Shown here in pieces: positions 1-12,400 of a stretch of DNA of 64,000 bases (within the stretch, counting starts at the first letter, position 1; every line of letters begins with the position of its first letter). This DNA is from Breviolum minutum Mf 1.05b.01. Lineage: Eukaryota; Sar; Dinophyceae; Suessiales; Symbiodiniaceae. A model generated the notes under the pieces. The model had not been told where the DNA came from and made no database searches. It saw only the letters and a program-made list of their open reading frames with translations. The stretch covers positions 62,001 through 126,000 of the forward strand of contig DF240136.1 in assembly GCA_000507305.1 (NCBI GenBank), written 5' to 3'. Both the position numbers and the translations under genes were made by a program.

Positions 1-230
1 TGTTTTTCTGTGCTTATGTTTGCGTTTTTCTGTGCTTGTGTTTGTGTTTTTTCTGTGGTTGTGTTTTTGTGTGTTTGTGTATCCGTGTTTTTCTGTGTTT
101 GCGGTTTGTGTTTTTGTGTTTGGGTTTTTTGTTTGTTGTAAAAACTGCCTGATAGAACTGTGTTTGCATGTTTGTGTTTTTCAGTGTTTGCATGTTTGCG
201 TTTGCGCCTTTGTGTTTTTGTGTTCTTTGT
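1..230. repeat. GT/TTTTG-rich low-complexity tract
   Basis: The tract is built from variants of TGTTTTTCTGTG and TGTTTGTG. Open frames exist on both strands (the minus one reads Lys/His/Arg/Thr-rich) but they only reflect base composition. No gene is called here. The tract merges on its right into the 16-bp minisatellite. Confidence 0.8.
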
Positions 231-1410
231 TGTAAAAAACTGTCTGGTGTAAAAGGCGTTTCGTCTAAAAGGCCCCTTGTGTAAAAGGGCGCCTGGGGTA
301 AAGGTTGTTTGTTGTAAAAGTTGCCTAGTGTCACAGGTGTCTAGCGTAGAAGTTGTCAAGGGCGCTTGGTGTTAAAATGTTTTGTTGTAAAAATTGCCTG
401 GCGTAAAAGGTGTCTGGTGCAAAAGGTTTCTGGTGTAAAAGGTGTCTGGTCTAAAAGGTGCCTTGTGTAAAAGGGCGCCTGTTGTAAAAAGTTGCTTGTT
501 GTAAAAGTTGCCTGGTGTCACAGGTGTTTAGTCTAGTGTAGAAGGTGTCAAGGGTGCCCTGTGTGAAAGTGCTTTGTTGTACAGGTTGCCTGGCGTAAAA
601 GTTGTCTAGCGTAAAAGGTTTCTGGTGCAAAAGGCGTCTGGTCTAAAAGGTCCCTTGTGCAAAAGGACGCCTGGTGTAAAAGTTGTTTGGTGTAAAAGTT
701 GCCTAGTGTCACAGGGGTCTAGCGTAGAAGTTGTCAAGGGTGCCTGGTGTGAAAACGTTTTTGTTGTAAAAAATTGTCTGGCGTAAAAGGTGTCTGGTGT
801 AAAAGGTTTCTGGTGTAAAAGGTGTCTGGTGTAAAAGGTTTCTGGTGTAACAGGTGTCTGGTCTAAAAGGTGTCTTGTGCAAAAGGGTGCCTGGTGTAAA
901 AGTTGTTTGTTGTACAAGCTGTTTGGTGTCACAGGTATCTAGTGTGGAAGTTGTCAAGGGTGCCTGCTGTAAAAGTATTTTGTTGTAAAAGTTGTCTGGT
1001 GTAAAAGGTGTAAAAGGTTTCTGGTGTAAAAGGTGTCTGGTCCAAAAGGTGTCTTGGGTAAAAGGGTGCCTGGTGTGAAAGTTGCCTAGTATCACAGGTG
1101 TCTAGTGTAGAAGTTGTCAAGGGTGCCTGGTGTGAAAGTGCTTTGTTGTAAAAGGTTTCTGGTGTGAAAGGTGTCTGGTCTAAAAGGCGTCTGGTCCAAA
1201 AGGTGTTTCGTGTAAAAGGGTGCCTGGGGTAAAAGTTGTTTGTTGTAAAAGTTGTCTGGTGTCACAGGCGTCTAGTGTAGAAGTTGTCAAGGGTGCCTGG
1301 TTTGAAAGTGTTTTGTTGTAAAAATTGTCTCCGTAAAAGGTGCCTGGTGTAAAAGGTTTCTGGTGTACAAGGTGTCTCGTGTAAAAGGGTGCCTTGTGTA
1401 AAAAAATCGG
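231..1410. repeat. 16-bp minisatellite with higher-order period
   Basis: Tandem variants of TGTCTGGTGTAAAAGG fill this stretch. A distinctive variant block (TCACAGGTGTCTAG, then GTAGAAGTTGTCAAGGG) recurs near 331, 519, 708, 927, 1092 and 1262, so the array also has a larger unit of about 165-219 bp. The open frames on the minus strand (rich in Thr, Phe, Pro, Arg) shift whenever the unit length varies and are not genes. Confidence 0.92.
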
Positions 1411-3327
1411 ACCAAAGCTCGGGCCAAAATCAACAATTCCAGCAGCTTCTGCAGAGCTTGCCTGGAGAAGCCGTTGCCATCCGCCTTCTTGGCTTTGATG
1501 ACAATAAGCCAATAAGCTTGATGGAATTTATTTCAGGGATAGTACTAAGAGCTTGGGCGGACCGGTGTGTTTGCAATAAATAATTCGAGGCAATATTTGT
1601 GAATATTTATCTGTAGATGCACACACTTATGTTTTCTAGTGTAGGTGTTTTTTCACAGGTTTCATTAGCAAATGCATGCGTTTGATCAGCGTATAAATCT
1701 AAGAATATCTACATACATACTTCAAAATAGAAATGCTATCTAGCAATCATTTCTCGCCATCCCAGCTCCAACCAATCGCACCCATGTTGTTGTGCACGTT
1801 GTCGTGCAAGGAGTTCATGGGCGTGATTTTTTCTGGACTGCCGTTGCCACCGCACCTTCCTTGGGCTCCGGGGGTGAACCCGACAGGCGACTTGTGGCCC
1901 TGTGTGCCAATGTATTGAAGTTTCCTTGGTTCACTTCAGTGTCAAAGATTGGATCATTGATTTGTTAAGGGATGCTGCAACGAAGTATTTATATCTCGGG
2001 CGCCAACAGTGCAATGGTCCCGTGTCCACTTTCAAAAGAGAACCCATTCAATTCACCCTGAGTGGCAGGGATTCAGCCTTCATGCCAAGCATCCTGGGCG
2101 GGGGAGGAAATTTAATTTTTATAGCTTACATGAAAGGAATGGAATGGCAGCCGCCAATGCCAGCCACTTTGGGAGTGGGCTATTTGGTTCTGGGGCGTTG
2201 TGTTCACTTGCCAAGCCCCAAAGAGACGCATTACGCCAGCGGTGGTAGCATCATGACATTGTTAGAAAAGCGCTCTCTTTCTAGGGTAGATTGGGACACA
2301 GTGGGACAATCTGGGTATCCATGCATACCCATGTGATTGAAGGTGTTAGATGTCAATCACATGTCACGGTAAATTGGGACACATTGGGACAATCCAGGTA
2401 TCCATGGGTACATATATCAATGTGAGTGATGGCATCAATGGCATTGGCATCCTAGTAGCTGGATCAAAAATATTTTTGATACCATTGGCCGTGCCTGGTA
2501 AAATTTTACAACCACTACCTAATCATTGGCGTTTTCATACTATTGCCACCCGCAACCCGCAACAGGTGGCTGCTGGGGGTTCTTTCGCGAAGACCAGGTC
2601 TTTGGATATTGCATGGGTTCCAGGCGGGAGATTGACTAGGGGTCATTAGGCAAGAAAAACACATGGAAAAACATGACGGCACCATGAATATTTTTGGATT
2701 GCCGCAGGTGGTACGTTGAGTGGAAAAGTGGCCATGCGGTAGCGAAGACCGATGTGAGCGTAGATTGGTCGGTGCAGGAGTGCATTGGTCGCGGTGGATT
2801 GACTTTGGTTGGTAGTTGAGTGGACATGGCAGTGGTGCAGCGTGCCCGGGGTTGGGGGACAAATCTGACAGATTTAGTCCTTGCAAAAACTTGCACATTG
2901 CATTTTGACAACTATGGTTCGAGTATCTCGGGCAGCCACAGACTGGAAATCAAAATGTTGTTACTTTCCTTGATTTTCGCATTTTGGTTTTCATTGTTAT
3001 GTTTGAATTATTTTTTTGTTATTTTTCCAGAATTCTTGGACTTTATATTTTCTTCCATGGATATTTGCATCGGCGGGGCGCAAATAGCAATTATTTGGTA
3101 CCATAAACTTACTTTATTAGCTCCGCAAAAATTAAGGCATAAAACCGTACACAGAAAAAATACAAACTCATGAAATTACTGCTTTTAAGCGGTGATTTTT
3201 GGTTAGAACTATCCGGTGTTTTGGACATTTTCTTTTTGAATCTTTCGGCTATGAATAATTGGGATGAATTATATGATAGGCATGACCCGGCGCTGGAAGC
3301 TAATCGATGGGTTTTTTGGCGAGGAAA
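1411..3327. other. no gene recognised; small hairpin and direct repeat at 2290-2404
   Basis: Short open frames occur on both strands but none has a recognisable domain or paired splice sites. The only structure seen is a repeated block of about 33 bp (TTGGGACACA...GGTATCCAT) at 2290 and again at 2371. Between the copies lies an 11-bp inverted repeat, CATGTGATTGA at 2330-2340 and its complement at 2353-2363. Confidence 0.6.
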
Positions 3328-3640
3328 ATATATATTTTAACAAATTTTGGTATTTTTTTTTTANTTATAAATAATATAAATATATATATAGGAAAAATAT
3401 AGATAATTATTAATTATTATTATCTTTAATATAATATAAATAAAATTAATTATAAATTATTTAATATATATATTTATATAATTACAAATATAATTTTTGT
3501 AATATTAATATATTAAAAATAATAGATAGATATTTGGAATGATATAAAAATTGATATTTGGAATGATAAAAAATTAATATTAATAAATATCAATAATGAT
3601 ATGGTGGAAAATAAAAATTAGATTTCAAATGATATTTTCT
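3328..3640. repeat. AT-rich island
   Basis: About 300 bp consist almost entirely of A and T (runs such as TAATATAAATA and ATTAATTATTATTATC), in strong contrast to both flanks. A single N at 3364 marks an assembly join at its edge. No coding content. It could be a degenerate simple-sequence tract or inserted organelle-like DNA; the sequence alone does not decide. Confidence 0.85.
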
Positions 3641-5250
3641 GCAATCGCACCCAAATGTTTCGGACGTGGGTTGTGGGGGGAGGCAAAGCGTTTTTGTCTT
3701 TGTGATTCTGGAGTACGGTGGGGGTGCTGCGGGGAAGCACAGGGAGGAATCAACACGGGATGACGACGACGATCACGATGATGGTGAGGATGACCCTGAT
3801 GAGTGACATTTCCTATAGTCGAATCTCCTATGCTGCAATGGTGAGGGGCCCGAAGTGAAAGGTACTTCAGCTGTCTTTAGACAACTTTCCTGATCATTCC
3901 TATTCCTATTATATCCTTTTTGATTTCGCATGATCTCTTGAATTTTTGGGTTTCTTGCTGTCTCTTTGGACTCAGAACGTTTTCAGTGCTTTCAGCACCT
4001 TGAAGCGGCTTTAAATGCAAACTGTCTTCATCGGTATTTCGGCTTCTGCTTGCTTGTTTTCAATTTAGTATAATATGTATTTATGCTATGATACATATCA
4101 TATATCTAAAGGGTATTGGTCGAGGCACTCTTCGACTCTGAACAGAACAGTTGAGATGATTTGGATGTTTCTGAATCTGAAAAGTGGTTGGGAAATTTAA
4201 CTCAAAGCCACCTGAAAGCGATCTGGATGGTGGCGATGGCTTGGGACGAACAGCTTGGATCTCTGCACAGTCCTTGTGCCATCATCTCATGTTGCACCTG
4301 GATTTGCAAGTTGGTTTTGTGTCCAGCTTGGCATCAAACAAATGCAATTCAATTAAATGACATCCGGCAAAGGAATCGACAAGAATCTCATTGGACATTT
4401 GGTGCCTGGGATTTGAAGCCGGCAATGCGAATAGGGAGCCTGGATTGCATCAACAAAAAATGGAAATCCCAAAATCTGAATTCCATGGAACTCCTGCCGC
4501 TTACTTTTCCATGATTCATTGGAATTCGGAAGGTTTCAAGGCATCAAATGATCGTAAAAAGCCTCAGTGATGACAAATTGTTTAAGAACGATGGTGATCT
4601 TGAAAGATCAGGGCAAAACATTGGAAGGTGTACACTGTCACTTTGACAGGTCTCTGTGCAGCTTCACTCTGCCTGTGGCATTTGGGTTCACCAAGCGCAA
4701 TCCTGGCTGCCACAGCTTTTCAACATGGGTGATTGGATGTGATTGTCCATGACGCTCTCAGCCTCAGCCTCTCATCTTTTTTCGCGAGCTTGACATGTGA
4801 GACCACTGGAAAGCGGAACTGGTTCATGGTGAGACCTCCCCACTGTAAAGTGGTTTCGGCATTGGCTCGTATCAAAGTTGCCGGTGACGCAGTGTTGGCA
4901 ACACTCCTAAAGACCAAAGCTTAGCGAGTGTGCCTGGCCATGAGGGTTGACACCTTCGGATCAACTGCTTCAGTATGTTGTGTAGAAGCTCTGAACTTCA
5001 TTGCGACATGTATATAATATCTCCTTCACGCGTGCCTCATTACGTCTTGCCTTCAAAAAATGGAGGATTATGTCCGGGACCTTCAAAATTCAAGACACCT
5101 AGTGCTGGCCATAGATACACTGTCATGTGACATCAGTACAATGAACACATATCTATAAAACATACATTTACCAAAAGTATGTACACCAACTAATTCATCT
5201 ATCTATCTGTTTTCGTTTACTTATTACGTATGTATTAATTCATTTATCTG
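3641..5250. other. no confident gene; possible broken coding remnants at 4160-4925
   Basis: Between 4160 and 4925 on the plus strand the protein-like reading moves from frame to frame (for example SEFHGTPAAYFSMIHW near 4480, then SDDKLFKNDGDLERSG near 4570, then VSALARIKVAGDAVLATLL near 4850). I see neither a domain nor paired splice sites. This may be a decayed gene or transposon remnant, or chance. The rest of the stretch looks non-coding. Confidence 0.35.
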
Positions 5251-5261
5251 TTCATTGATCG

Positions 5262-5340
5262 AACATACATACATGTATACATGTATACATACATACATAC
5301 ATACATACATACATGCATGCATACATACAAACATACATTG
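5262..5340. repeat. CATA tetranucleotide microsatellite
   Basis: A run of CATA/TGTA tetramers with the variants CATGTATACATG and CATGCATG. The Tyr/Ile/His/Thr open frame across it is only a product of the repeat. Confidence 0.95.
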
Positions 5341-5774
5341 CATGAGATTACATTCAATTCAATTCAACTCAATCACATCGCATCATATTACATGCATACA
5401 TATTCATGTTTTCATTTCGTGGTATTCCAAGCTAGCGCACAGTACGCAATCTTCAAAAAAACTTTCAGATGTTTTTAACGATTTTTCAGGTAGGATATCA
5501 CAAAAGATTCCCTGCTTCAACCACCGCTTTACTGGTTGTGGCACCGGGTGCTTCTCACTACCGCTCGTGCCAGCATCAGTACAGTACAAGAAGCTTCTTC
5601 AAAAAACACCGCGCCCGACACGGAGACATGAAAGACACAAGCTAGATCACAATAGACCCTCCAGCGTCTCCATTCCACACCCTCCATGCTGTTCACAAAG
5701 GGGATGATTACGTATTCCTCGTATTCCAGAAAACGCAGAGGCTTCAAGCAAGCATCCATTTCCTCCACAAAGTT

Positions 5775-5935
5775 TTAGATGAAAACATCTTTGATCAGCT
5801 GCTCTTCAGGAGGCATCGGTTTCTGCTCCATACAGAGGCCCGTAACAGCCGTAACATCAAACTCCTGGGCGTTGACGAGCCCATCACCATTCAAAACAGT
5901 GAGGTGAAACAACCTCTCTGCCCTGCTGTTTCTCC
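5775..5935 (-). CDS. possible EF-hand-like terminal exon
   Basis: On the minus strand one frame reads a helix ending in AERLFHLTVL, then NGDGLVNAQEFDVTAV, and stops at 5775-5777 after EEQLIKDVFI. The N-G-D-G-x-V-x(3)-E pattern fits the second half of an EF-hand calcium loop, but the first ligand position holds Val where Asp is usual, so binding is doubtful. A different frame just upstream (EDVKFEALEKQQGRE) also looks protein-like, which suggests an intron or frameshift nearby. It could equally be the relic of a calcium-binding gene. No start was found. Confidence 0.35.
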
Positions 5936-5939
5936 AATG

Positions 5940-7630
5940 CCTCAAACTTCACATCCTCTGAGCCCTTGCGCATATCCTAAACCTACACGCTTTATTCACG
6001 GCCGAGCGCTGCAAGCCAAACAATGCCTATACACAAAATGCCCTGGACATAGCCACAATAAGTCAATCGCCTGGTAAAACTGTCATTACTCAAAATATGA
6101 AACACCTGCAACATAATGTTTGCAAGATTTGGACATGAAGATGCGTCATGTGGCTACCATGTGCTATCCATAAATCACATCATGTGCCACGTCATACCTC
6201 GCTCCCAACTGTTAATGTGACCATGGACACCTCGAGGGCCGTGCGGCTGCTGGGGAAATTGCGGAGATAGAGGTCTCAGCAATCACAGAGTCACCAGTTG
6301 CAAAAGTCATGGAAGAAAATTATACAAAGAATTAAAGAATCATGAAAAGAGCATGTCATCAAAAAAGCAGGCATAGGCAAGCAAAGGTGAGGCAAAACAA
6401 ACATGGAAGACATGATAAAACATGTGGAAACATTCCGAAACTCCGGGATTTTAATTGCCCCCCCAAATAAATTTCTGCCGCTAAGGATCCGAAGCTGCAG
6501 TCGCCACTCGGTTTCGGTCCGAAAGTCTGCCGCCTTCGAAGTGTCTGTTGATGTTGGTATCCGTGAGTTTTTTTTTGAAGTTATACTCCAAAACCAGCAG
6601 CCCATCATAGCCCATCAATATCTATCAACCCCATCACATTAATTAGAAAGGTTTTCGAATGGTTTTTGATGATCCTCATGATCCTGGATTCTAATCATTC
6701 AATATCATTCAAACTTTTATCGTTTCTTCTTCCAAAACTCTTTCTGACCGACCTCACACGCGCACACACTTCTCTCCCTCTGTCTCCCTTCCACCCATCC
6801 ATCCGCAGCCCATCCGTGCCCTTTTGGGAGTTGTCAGTTCTTGGTGACTTCTGCTTACCAACAGCCTCAGTGAGAAGAGCAGGGAATGCCTATGCTTGAA
6901 GTCTGCGATGGGAACATGAAGAAGAACATTAGAATCTGAAATGCAAATATCTGAGATGATGAAAATATGAATCCACAGGCTTCCCAATCTCATTCCTGAC
7001 CTTATCACTCCATGCTACCAACTAGTAGCTTATCTGCTTCGGGCTGAGGCAACCGCTTCGTTGCCTGCAATGGAGGACCTTTCGTGGTCATATTTGGTGG
7101 AGTAATGGGGTGGGTGCTGTTGCATCAGCCTTCCCAACGACAAACCCGATGAATTAAATGTCAATCATTCTTTTCCACAGGTTTACTTCCAGGTCCAAGG
7201 TGCTTGTACAATAGTCCCCAGCATCCAAGCCAATTCGAGAAAGGCTGCTGGTCTGGCACATGAGAGGTGGAATCCACCTATCACTGAAAAATTATCTGCC
7301 CATATCTAATACAAAAAAGGATCAAAAAGGAGGCATTAATAACAGATCAGCTTTGAATGAAGAGGTCGATTCTCCCTGCAGCTCAAATTTATAGTAGGAA
7401 CTGATGGCATTTTGCTGTTATTGTTTTCCGCTGAGAGGAATGATGAAAAACCAGGTATGGAATGAAGAAATCATAGTATCTAATAATATTGCCTTTGTAA
7501 TCACAAACCTTCACGCCCCTTTAGGGGCAATATCCATTCATGTCATCATGTCCCTTCTCTGAACGTGCATCGATGCCTGAAGAAGCCGGCAAACACCTGT
7601 GTAGTGGTCCTGGCCACGGAATAGATGAAA
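5940..7630. other. no confident gene
   Basis: One minus-strand piece at about 6440-6570 (reading ADFRTETEWRLQLRILSGR) looks protein-like but has no domain or clear splice sites. Otherwise I see only A/T-rich and simple sequence. A short palindrome, GCCCCTTTAGGGGC, occurs near 7516. Confidence 0.4.
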
Positions 7631-7636
7631 TGCGCA

Positions 7637-7870
7637 TCAATAGACATCCAAAAAACTCACATTTGTCGCCCTGGCCCAAATCAATGTGGCCCAAATTTGT
7701 GCGCGCTGCAAACCCATCTTCTCCTTCTCAGCCAAACGACGCTGTGCTGCTGTACAAGCTTCTCCAGAAAGTGTGGGAGCTTTCTCCCACCTCCAGGATC
7801 GCATTTGCATGTCTTTGGTGCCCATTCCCAAGCTCACCTTTTTCCCATCTCCAGCCACCTCTTCCACCTT
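7637..7870 (-). CDS. possible exon of unknown protein
   Basis: This segment is richer in G and C than its flanks. The minus strand reads an amphipathic stretch (GEACTAAQRRLAEKEKMGLQ) typical of a helical segment. A plus-strand frame is open over the same bases, so the strand choice rests on composition alone. No domain recognised, no start codon in context. Confidence 0.25.
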   Translation of the reverse strand, partial: KVEEVAGDGKKVSLGMGTKDMQMRSWRWEKAPTLSGEACTAAQRRLAEKEKMGLQRAQIWATLIWARATNVSFLDVY

Positions 7871-8149
7871 TACTCATCGGGCGGAACCGGGGCCCCGCAC
7901 CACTTCTCCGCGCGCGGCTTTGGCCGACGTCGTTTCAGCTCACCTTGGCATATCACGTCTGTAGCAATGGAACTGAAATCCTGAAATTTCAAACATGTAA
8001 AAAACCACCCAAGATTTTCACACTCACATGGAGCTTGTAGTTTATTGCGGAAAAGCTGCTCAAAGTTGGCATCTTGATCTGCAGGAACTCAAAGCAAAGA
8101 ACGCAGTTTAAGTACTGATACCCTTAACACTGAGTTTAATGCTGTATGA

Positions 8150-8315
8150 TTCTACAAGACGGATTGATGCTTTGCCCCCAAACTGGCATACTCGCATACT
8201 GCTGTTTACGCTTCCAATCTGCAAGCCGAAAAATGCGCGAGTTGTCATGGGTTTGCTGCATGTAATGCCTGCTAAACCAGATACCGTCATCAAACGGCCA
8301 CTTTGAAGCACGTTG
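8150..8315 (-). CDS. possible exon of unknown protein
   Basis: The minus strand reads WPFDDGIWFSRHYMQQTHDN followed by SRIFRLADWKRKQQYASMPV. The aromatic and charged composition resembles a folded domain, and no other frame here is as protein-like. I do not recognise the family. Flanking exons were not found. Confidence 0.3.
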
Positions 8316-8329
8316 GCAAAAACACACAG

Positions 8330-9430
8330 GAAATCAGGAACATTTCCAAGCCGGTGCAGCTCTAGTTAAATTCGGCTGCCTTTGCTGCTAGTGCACATGA
8401 TGATTCTCTAAATTTTTCGCACTGCAGCATACGACAATTTCTGCTGGACCGAGTTGGAACATGCCGAAATTGAAGCATGCAAGAGATTGAAAGGAATTGG
8501 CAATGGACATACTGGAACATTCTGAATGATCTGCCCTCTTCAAGAGCATACTCGGCTTTCGCAGGTATGTTGTGGCTCTTGATTGTAGCAGTGAAGATTC
8601 CTTTCAATCAGATTCATATATTATATGTATTCATCAAAAGCGCTACACTTCGCAGGCTCCTGAGGCTCTCCATTGATACAAATCTCTGGATTTTCTGAGC
8701 CAGAAACATCCAGAATCCAACTCCACAAACAAAGATTTCCATCTTTAAGACTTTTCAGTTTATGACTTATCGGAGGCTGCTGTGTGAAACCAGTGCAAGG
8801 GGAGTGAAAGGAACATCTGTGGCATATTGCTTGCAGAAGTTCCCTGAAACTGCCGATCTTAACGATCCCAAAGCTTCTCGAATGCAGCCTGCTGCACCTG
8901 ACAAGTTTACTCTCGTGGGATTGTGGCAAATTTTTGAGAAATGTCTTGTATTCTCAAACAGCTGTTGGGTTTTTGTGCCCTTGAATCTGCGGCTTTAAAA
9001 AAGATGAGCTTGAACAGGAAATATTCCCTCCAAGACTGCACAGGAACAAAATGTTGGAAAGGCTGGATTGCATCTTGACCTCTCCCTACTTCTTTCTCTG
9101 AACATGATGCCTCCACATTTCCCGCATGCAACAAGCATAAAGAATCACTATGTGCAAAAAATCCATCTTCGAACTTCATGTTGGATTTTTGAGAACAAGT
9201 TTGTGACCATCTGCAAGGAATCTCCGAATTCATCCTGTTGACAAACAACGATTTGTCATTTCCTGGTATCTACTTCGGGCAACGATGAGCCAAATACAAC
9301 CAAATACCAACATTTCCGGAAATACCAAACTCCATCCAAAATCAAAGCCTAAAAGTTCCTGCCAAAAACTCTTATCATAATATAGCCAAAAACACGGCCC
9401 CAATATTTCCCACATTCATGTTTCCAAGTT
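8330..9430. other. no gene recognised
   Basis: Only short open frames without domain signatures on either strand. This may be intergenic sequence or the 3' side of the ankyrin gene to the right. Confidence 0.5.
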
Positions 9431-9439
9431 TGCTGAAGC

Positions 9440-12400
9440 AAGGCACCAAGAGTTCCTTTATTTCCGGTGTTTTGGCAAGATCCTGAGGAGTGCGACCTGG
9501 AGGCTGAAATAAATGGGCAAAATTTGAACATAAGACGCCTAGCAGTAAGCTGTTTTTGTTTTTTTTGTTGCTGGTGACATTGTTATGGTGAGGGTTCCTA
9601 GCCAAGAAAGCAATCCTTTATTGGATTGTGGGAGATGGTTTGGATTGTTGGGTTTCTGGTTTTGGACAATTTGAATGCGCATTGTTTTGGCCCTGACGAC
9701 CTCACTGGAAGGATTCGTGCAGTTTCAAAGAGGAAAGCCTTCCATGTTTGCCGCAACTTGTCTTCACCATATCCTTTCGCCACGTTTTTCGATTTGACGG
9801 CACCTTTGTTGTCCTTCGCAGCAGCATCGGCTCGAGCATCCAGGAGGAGACGAACCGTTTCCAGAGCGCCATCAGAGGCAGCTAAATGCAACCCTGTCAT
9901 ACCTGCCAGCCGATTATAGAGGTCACCTTCAACCAATTCCAACATCCAAAATGTTTCAAATAAAATTCCAGGCCTTCACTGTCCTTTACCTCCAAGTTGT
10001 CTCCATCCTTCAGCATTTTCTCCACATCGGCTTGGGTGCTGATTAGCGCCCAGCGCATGGCTGTCCAACCTCGACCAACACACAGGTGTTCCCAATGCGC
10101 TGGGCTGACATTCAAAAGACATTCAAATTCCATCATCTTTTTACAAAGAGGAAAAACCCGCAAAATGTCATCATGTACTAGAAGGACTTTTTACTTTTTT
10201 GCTAAATGCACCAATTTTTTTGGGAAGCGAAATCTTCCATTGAGGATCTGACCATCGGGCATATGTTCAACTTTGGCTCCAGCATCCAGCAACACTCGGA
10301 CAGCNTTGATACAACAACTTCAGCCCATGGCAAAACAAGACCAAATTCCAGGCCTTCATTGTCCTTTGCCTCTGTCCAACCTCAAACACAAGGGGTTCTG
10401 GTTCAGAACAACAAACTCGACGCGATTTGCACAGTGGGTTTGAAGTGAAAATGCAGCTCAACGTTCGGTCCAACGCACTGGGTTCCAAATTTGCTGGGTT
10501 GACATTCAAGATTCAATTCCACTATCTTTTTGTATGAATTCTATGAATCCTATCGCCTATCATAAACAAATCACTTTGCGGAACAACAATGATAGGACAA
10601 CCGGGCAACTCATTAAATGTCATCATGTACTAGAAGGACTTTTTACTTTTTTGCTAAATGCACCAAAAATTGGGAAACGAAATCTTCCATTGAGGATCTG
10701 ACCATCGGGCATATGTTCAACTTTGGCTCCAGCATCCAGCAACACTCTGACAGCACCCATGTGCTGACTGTCTGCTGCAGCCCAAACGGGACTTCGACCT
10801 TAAAGATTTGCATCATGATATCTGACATCACTGAGATCTATTGATCTGCTTCCAATGGGAAACAAGAAGATTCAGAATTTGAAATTCGATTTGGATTAAA
10901 GCTTTGTCTCACGCTGCAACCAGTCTCGACTTTGTGGAGCTTTTGTCTCATGCTAGGACTCGCTATGACTGCGATTTGGGCCCTGGGACCATCGTCATTC
11001 TTCGCATCCACCTGGGCTCGAGCATCCAGCAGCATCTGAACAAGTGAAACCTGCCCATAGGATGAAGCAGTGAACAAAGGCGTCCGACCTGACGAGATGC
11101 CAACATCAATGGCACATTGATGCTCAGCAGTTGCAGCAAAGGATGGTGCAATTGGCAGAATATTCGAAATGCAAAAAAACGCCATATCTCCAAGATATTC
11201 AAACCTATTATATAGACTAATTCATGGTAAAATATTTTATAGACATTAAATATGATAAATCAAGATACATCATCATAAATAAATATAAATACAGTAAGTA
11301 CCCTTCCATTTCCAAGCATTGTCACATGGGCCTCCATTGTCCTCTGCTTCCAGGTCAGCACCGGCTCCCAAGAGCAGCTGCGCNNNNNNNNNNNNNNNNN
11401 NNNNNNNNNNNNNNNNNNNNNNNNNNNNNNNNNNNNNNNNNNNNNNNNNNNNNNNNNNNNNNNNNNNNNNNNNNNNNNNNNNNNNNNNNNNNNNNNNNNN
11501 NNNNNNNNNNNNNNNNNNNNNNNNNNNNNNNNNNNNNNNNNNNNNNNNNNNNNNNNNNNNNNNNNNNNNNNNNNNNNNNNNNNNNNNNNNNNNNNNNNNN
11601 NNNNNNNNNNNNNNNNNNNNNNNNNNNNNNNNNNNNNNNNNNNNNNNNNNNNNNNNNNNNNNNNNNNNNNNNNNNNNNNNNNNNNNNNNNNNNNNNNNNN
11701 NNNNNNNNNNNNNNNNNNNNNNNNNNNNNNNNNNNNNNNNNNNNNNNNNNNNNNNNNNNNNNNNNNNNNNNNNNNNNNNNNNNNNNNNNNNNNNNNNNNN
11801 NNNNNNNNNNNNNNNNNNNNNNNNNNNNNNNNNNNNNNNNNNNNNNNNNNNNNNNNNNNNNNNNNNNNNNNNNNNNNNNNNNNNNNNNNNNNNNNNNNNN
11901 NNNNNNNNNNNNNNNNNNAGTCCCATCCGTTTTTCAATTTTTTCATCTAAGCGGCCATTCGACTTGGCATCTACTCCTGCTCCTGCATCCAGAAGCATCT
12001 GCATCACGCTTGTGCTGCCATTCCACGAAGCATGCCACAGTGGAGTACGACCTCGACGCAACAAGTGATTTGTCACTCTGTTAAGACTGAATCATCTGAG
12101 TCAACAAAAATTGCACAAGTTGAGATCTTTTGAAGACTTTTTCAAGCTGTTCAGTTCAGCTGGATCCGAGAAAATATCTGAGGTGTTTCCTTGCAAACTT
12201 TGCAGCCTCCCTGAGCTTATACATCAACGACGTCACCCCATGGTGCATGGCAAAGCGGCCCCATTAAGCTCTAGGGACTCAAACGCTATGAGTACAAATC
12301 AGTACTAGAATGCTCAAAGTTCCAGAATGTTCTGAGGCATTTAAGGTTGCAAAATGCTGCAGCCGAGCTGATGGTATGAAATGGTATGAATGTGTAGTGG

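Noticed and set aside
1-1410. Open frames of 60-130 codons across the minisatellite
   Set aside because: They follow the repeat unit, exist in several frames and lack any domain or splice context.
4161-4925. Plus-strand protein-like stretches as a transposon polyprotein
   Set aside because: No reverse transcriptase, integrase, protease or zinc-knuckle motif is visible and the frame changes repeatedly.
11224-12084. Long open frames across the run of Ns
   Set aside because: Unknown bases cannot show stops; only the flanking ankyrin pieces are real evidence.
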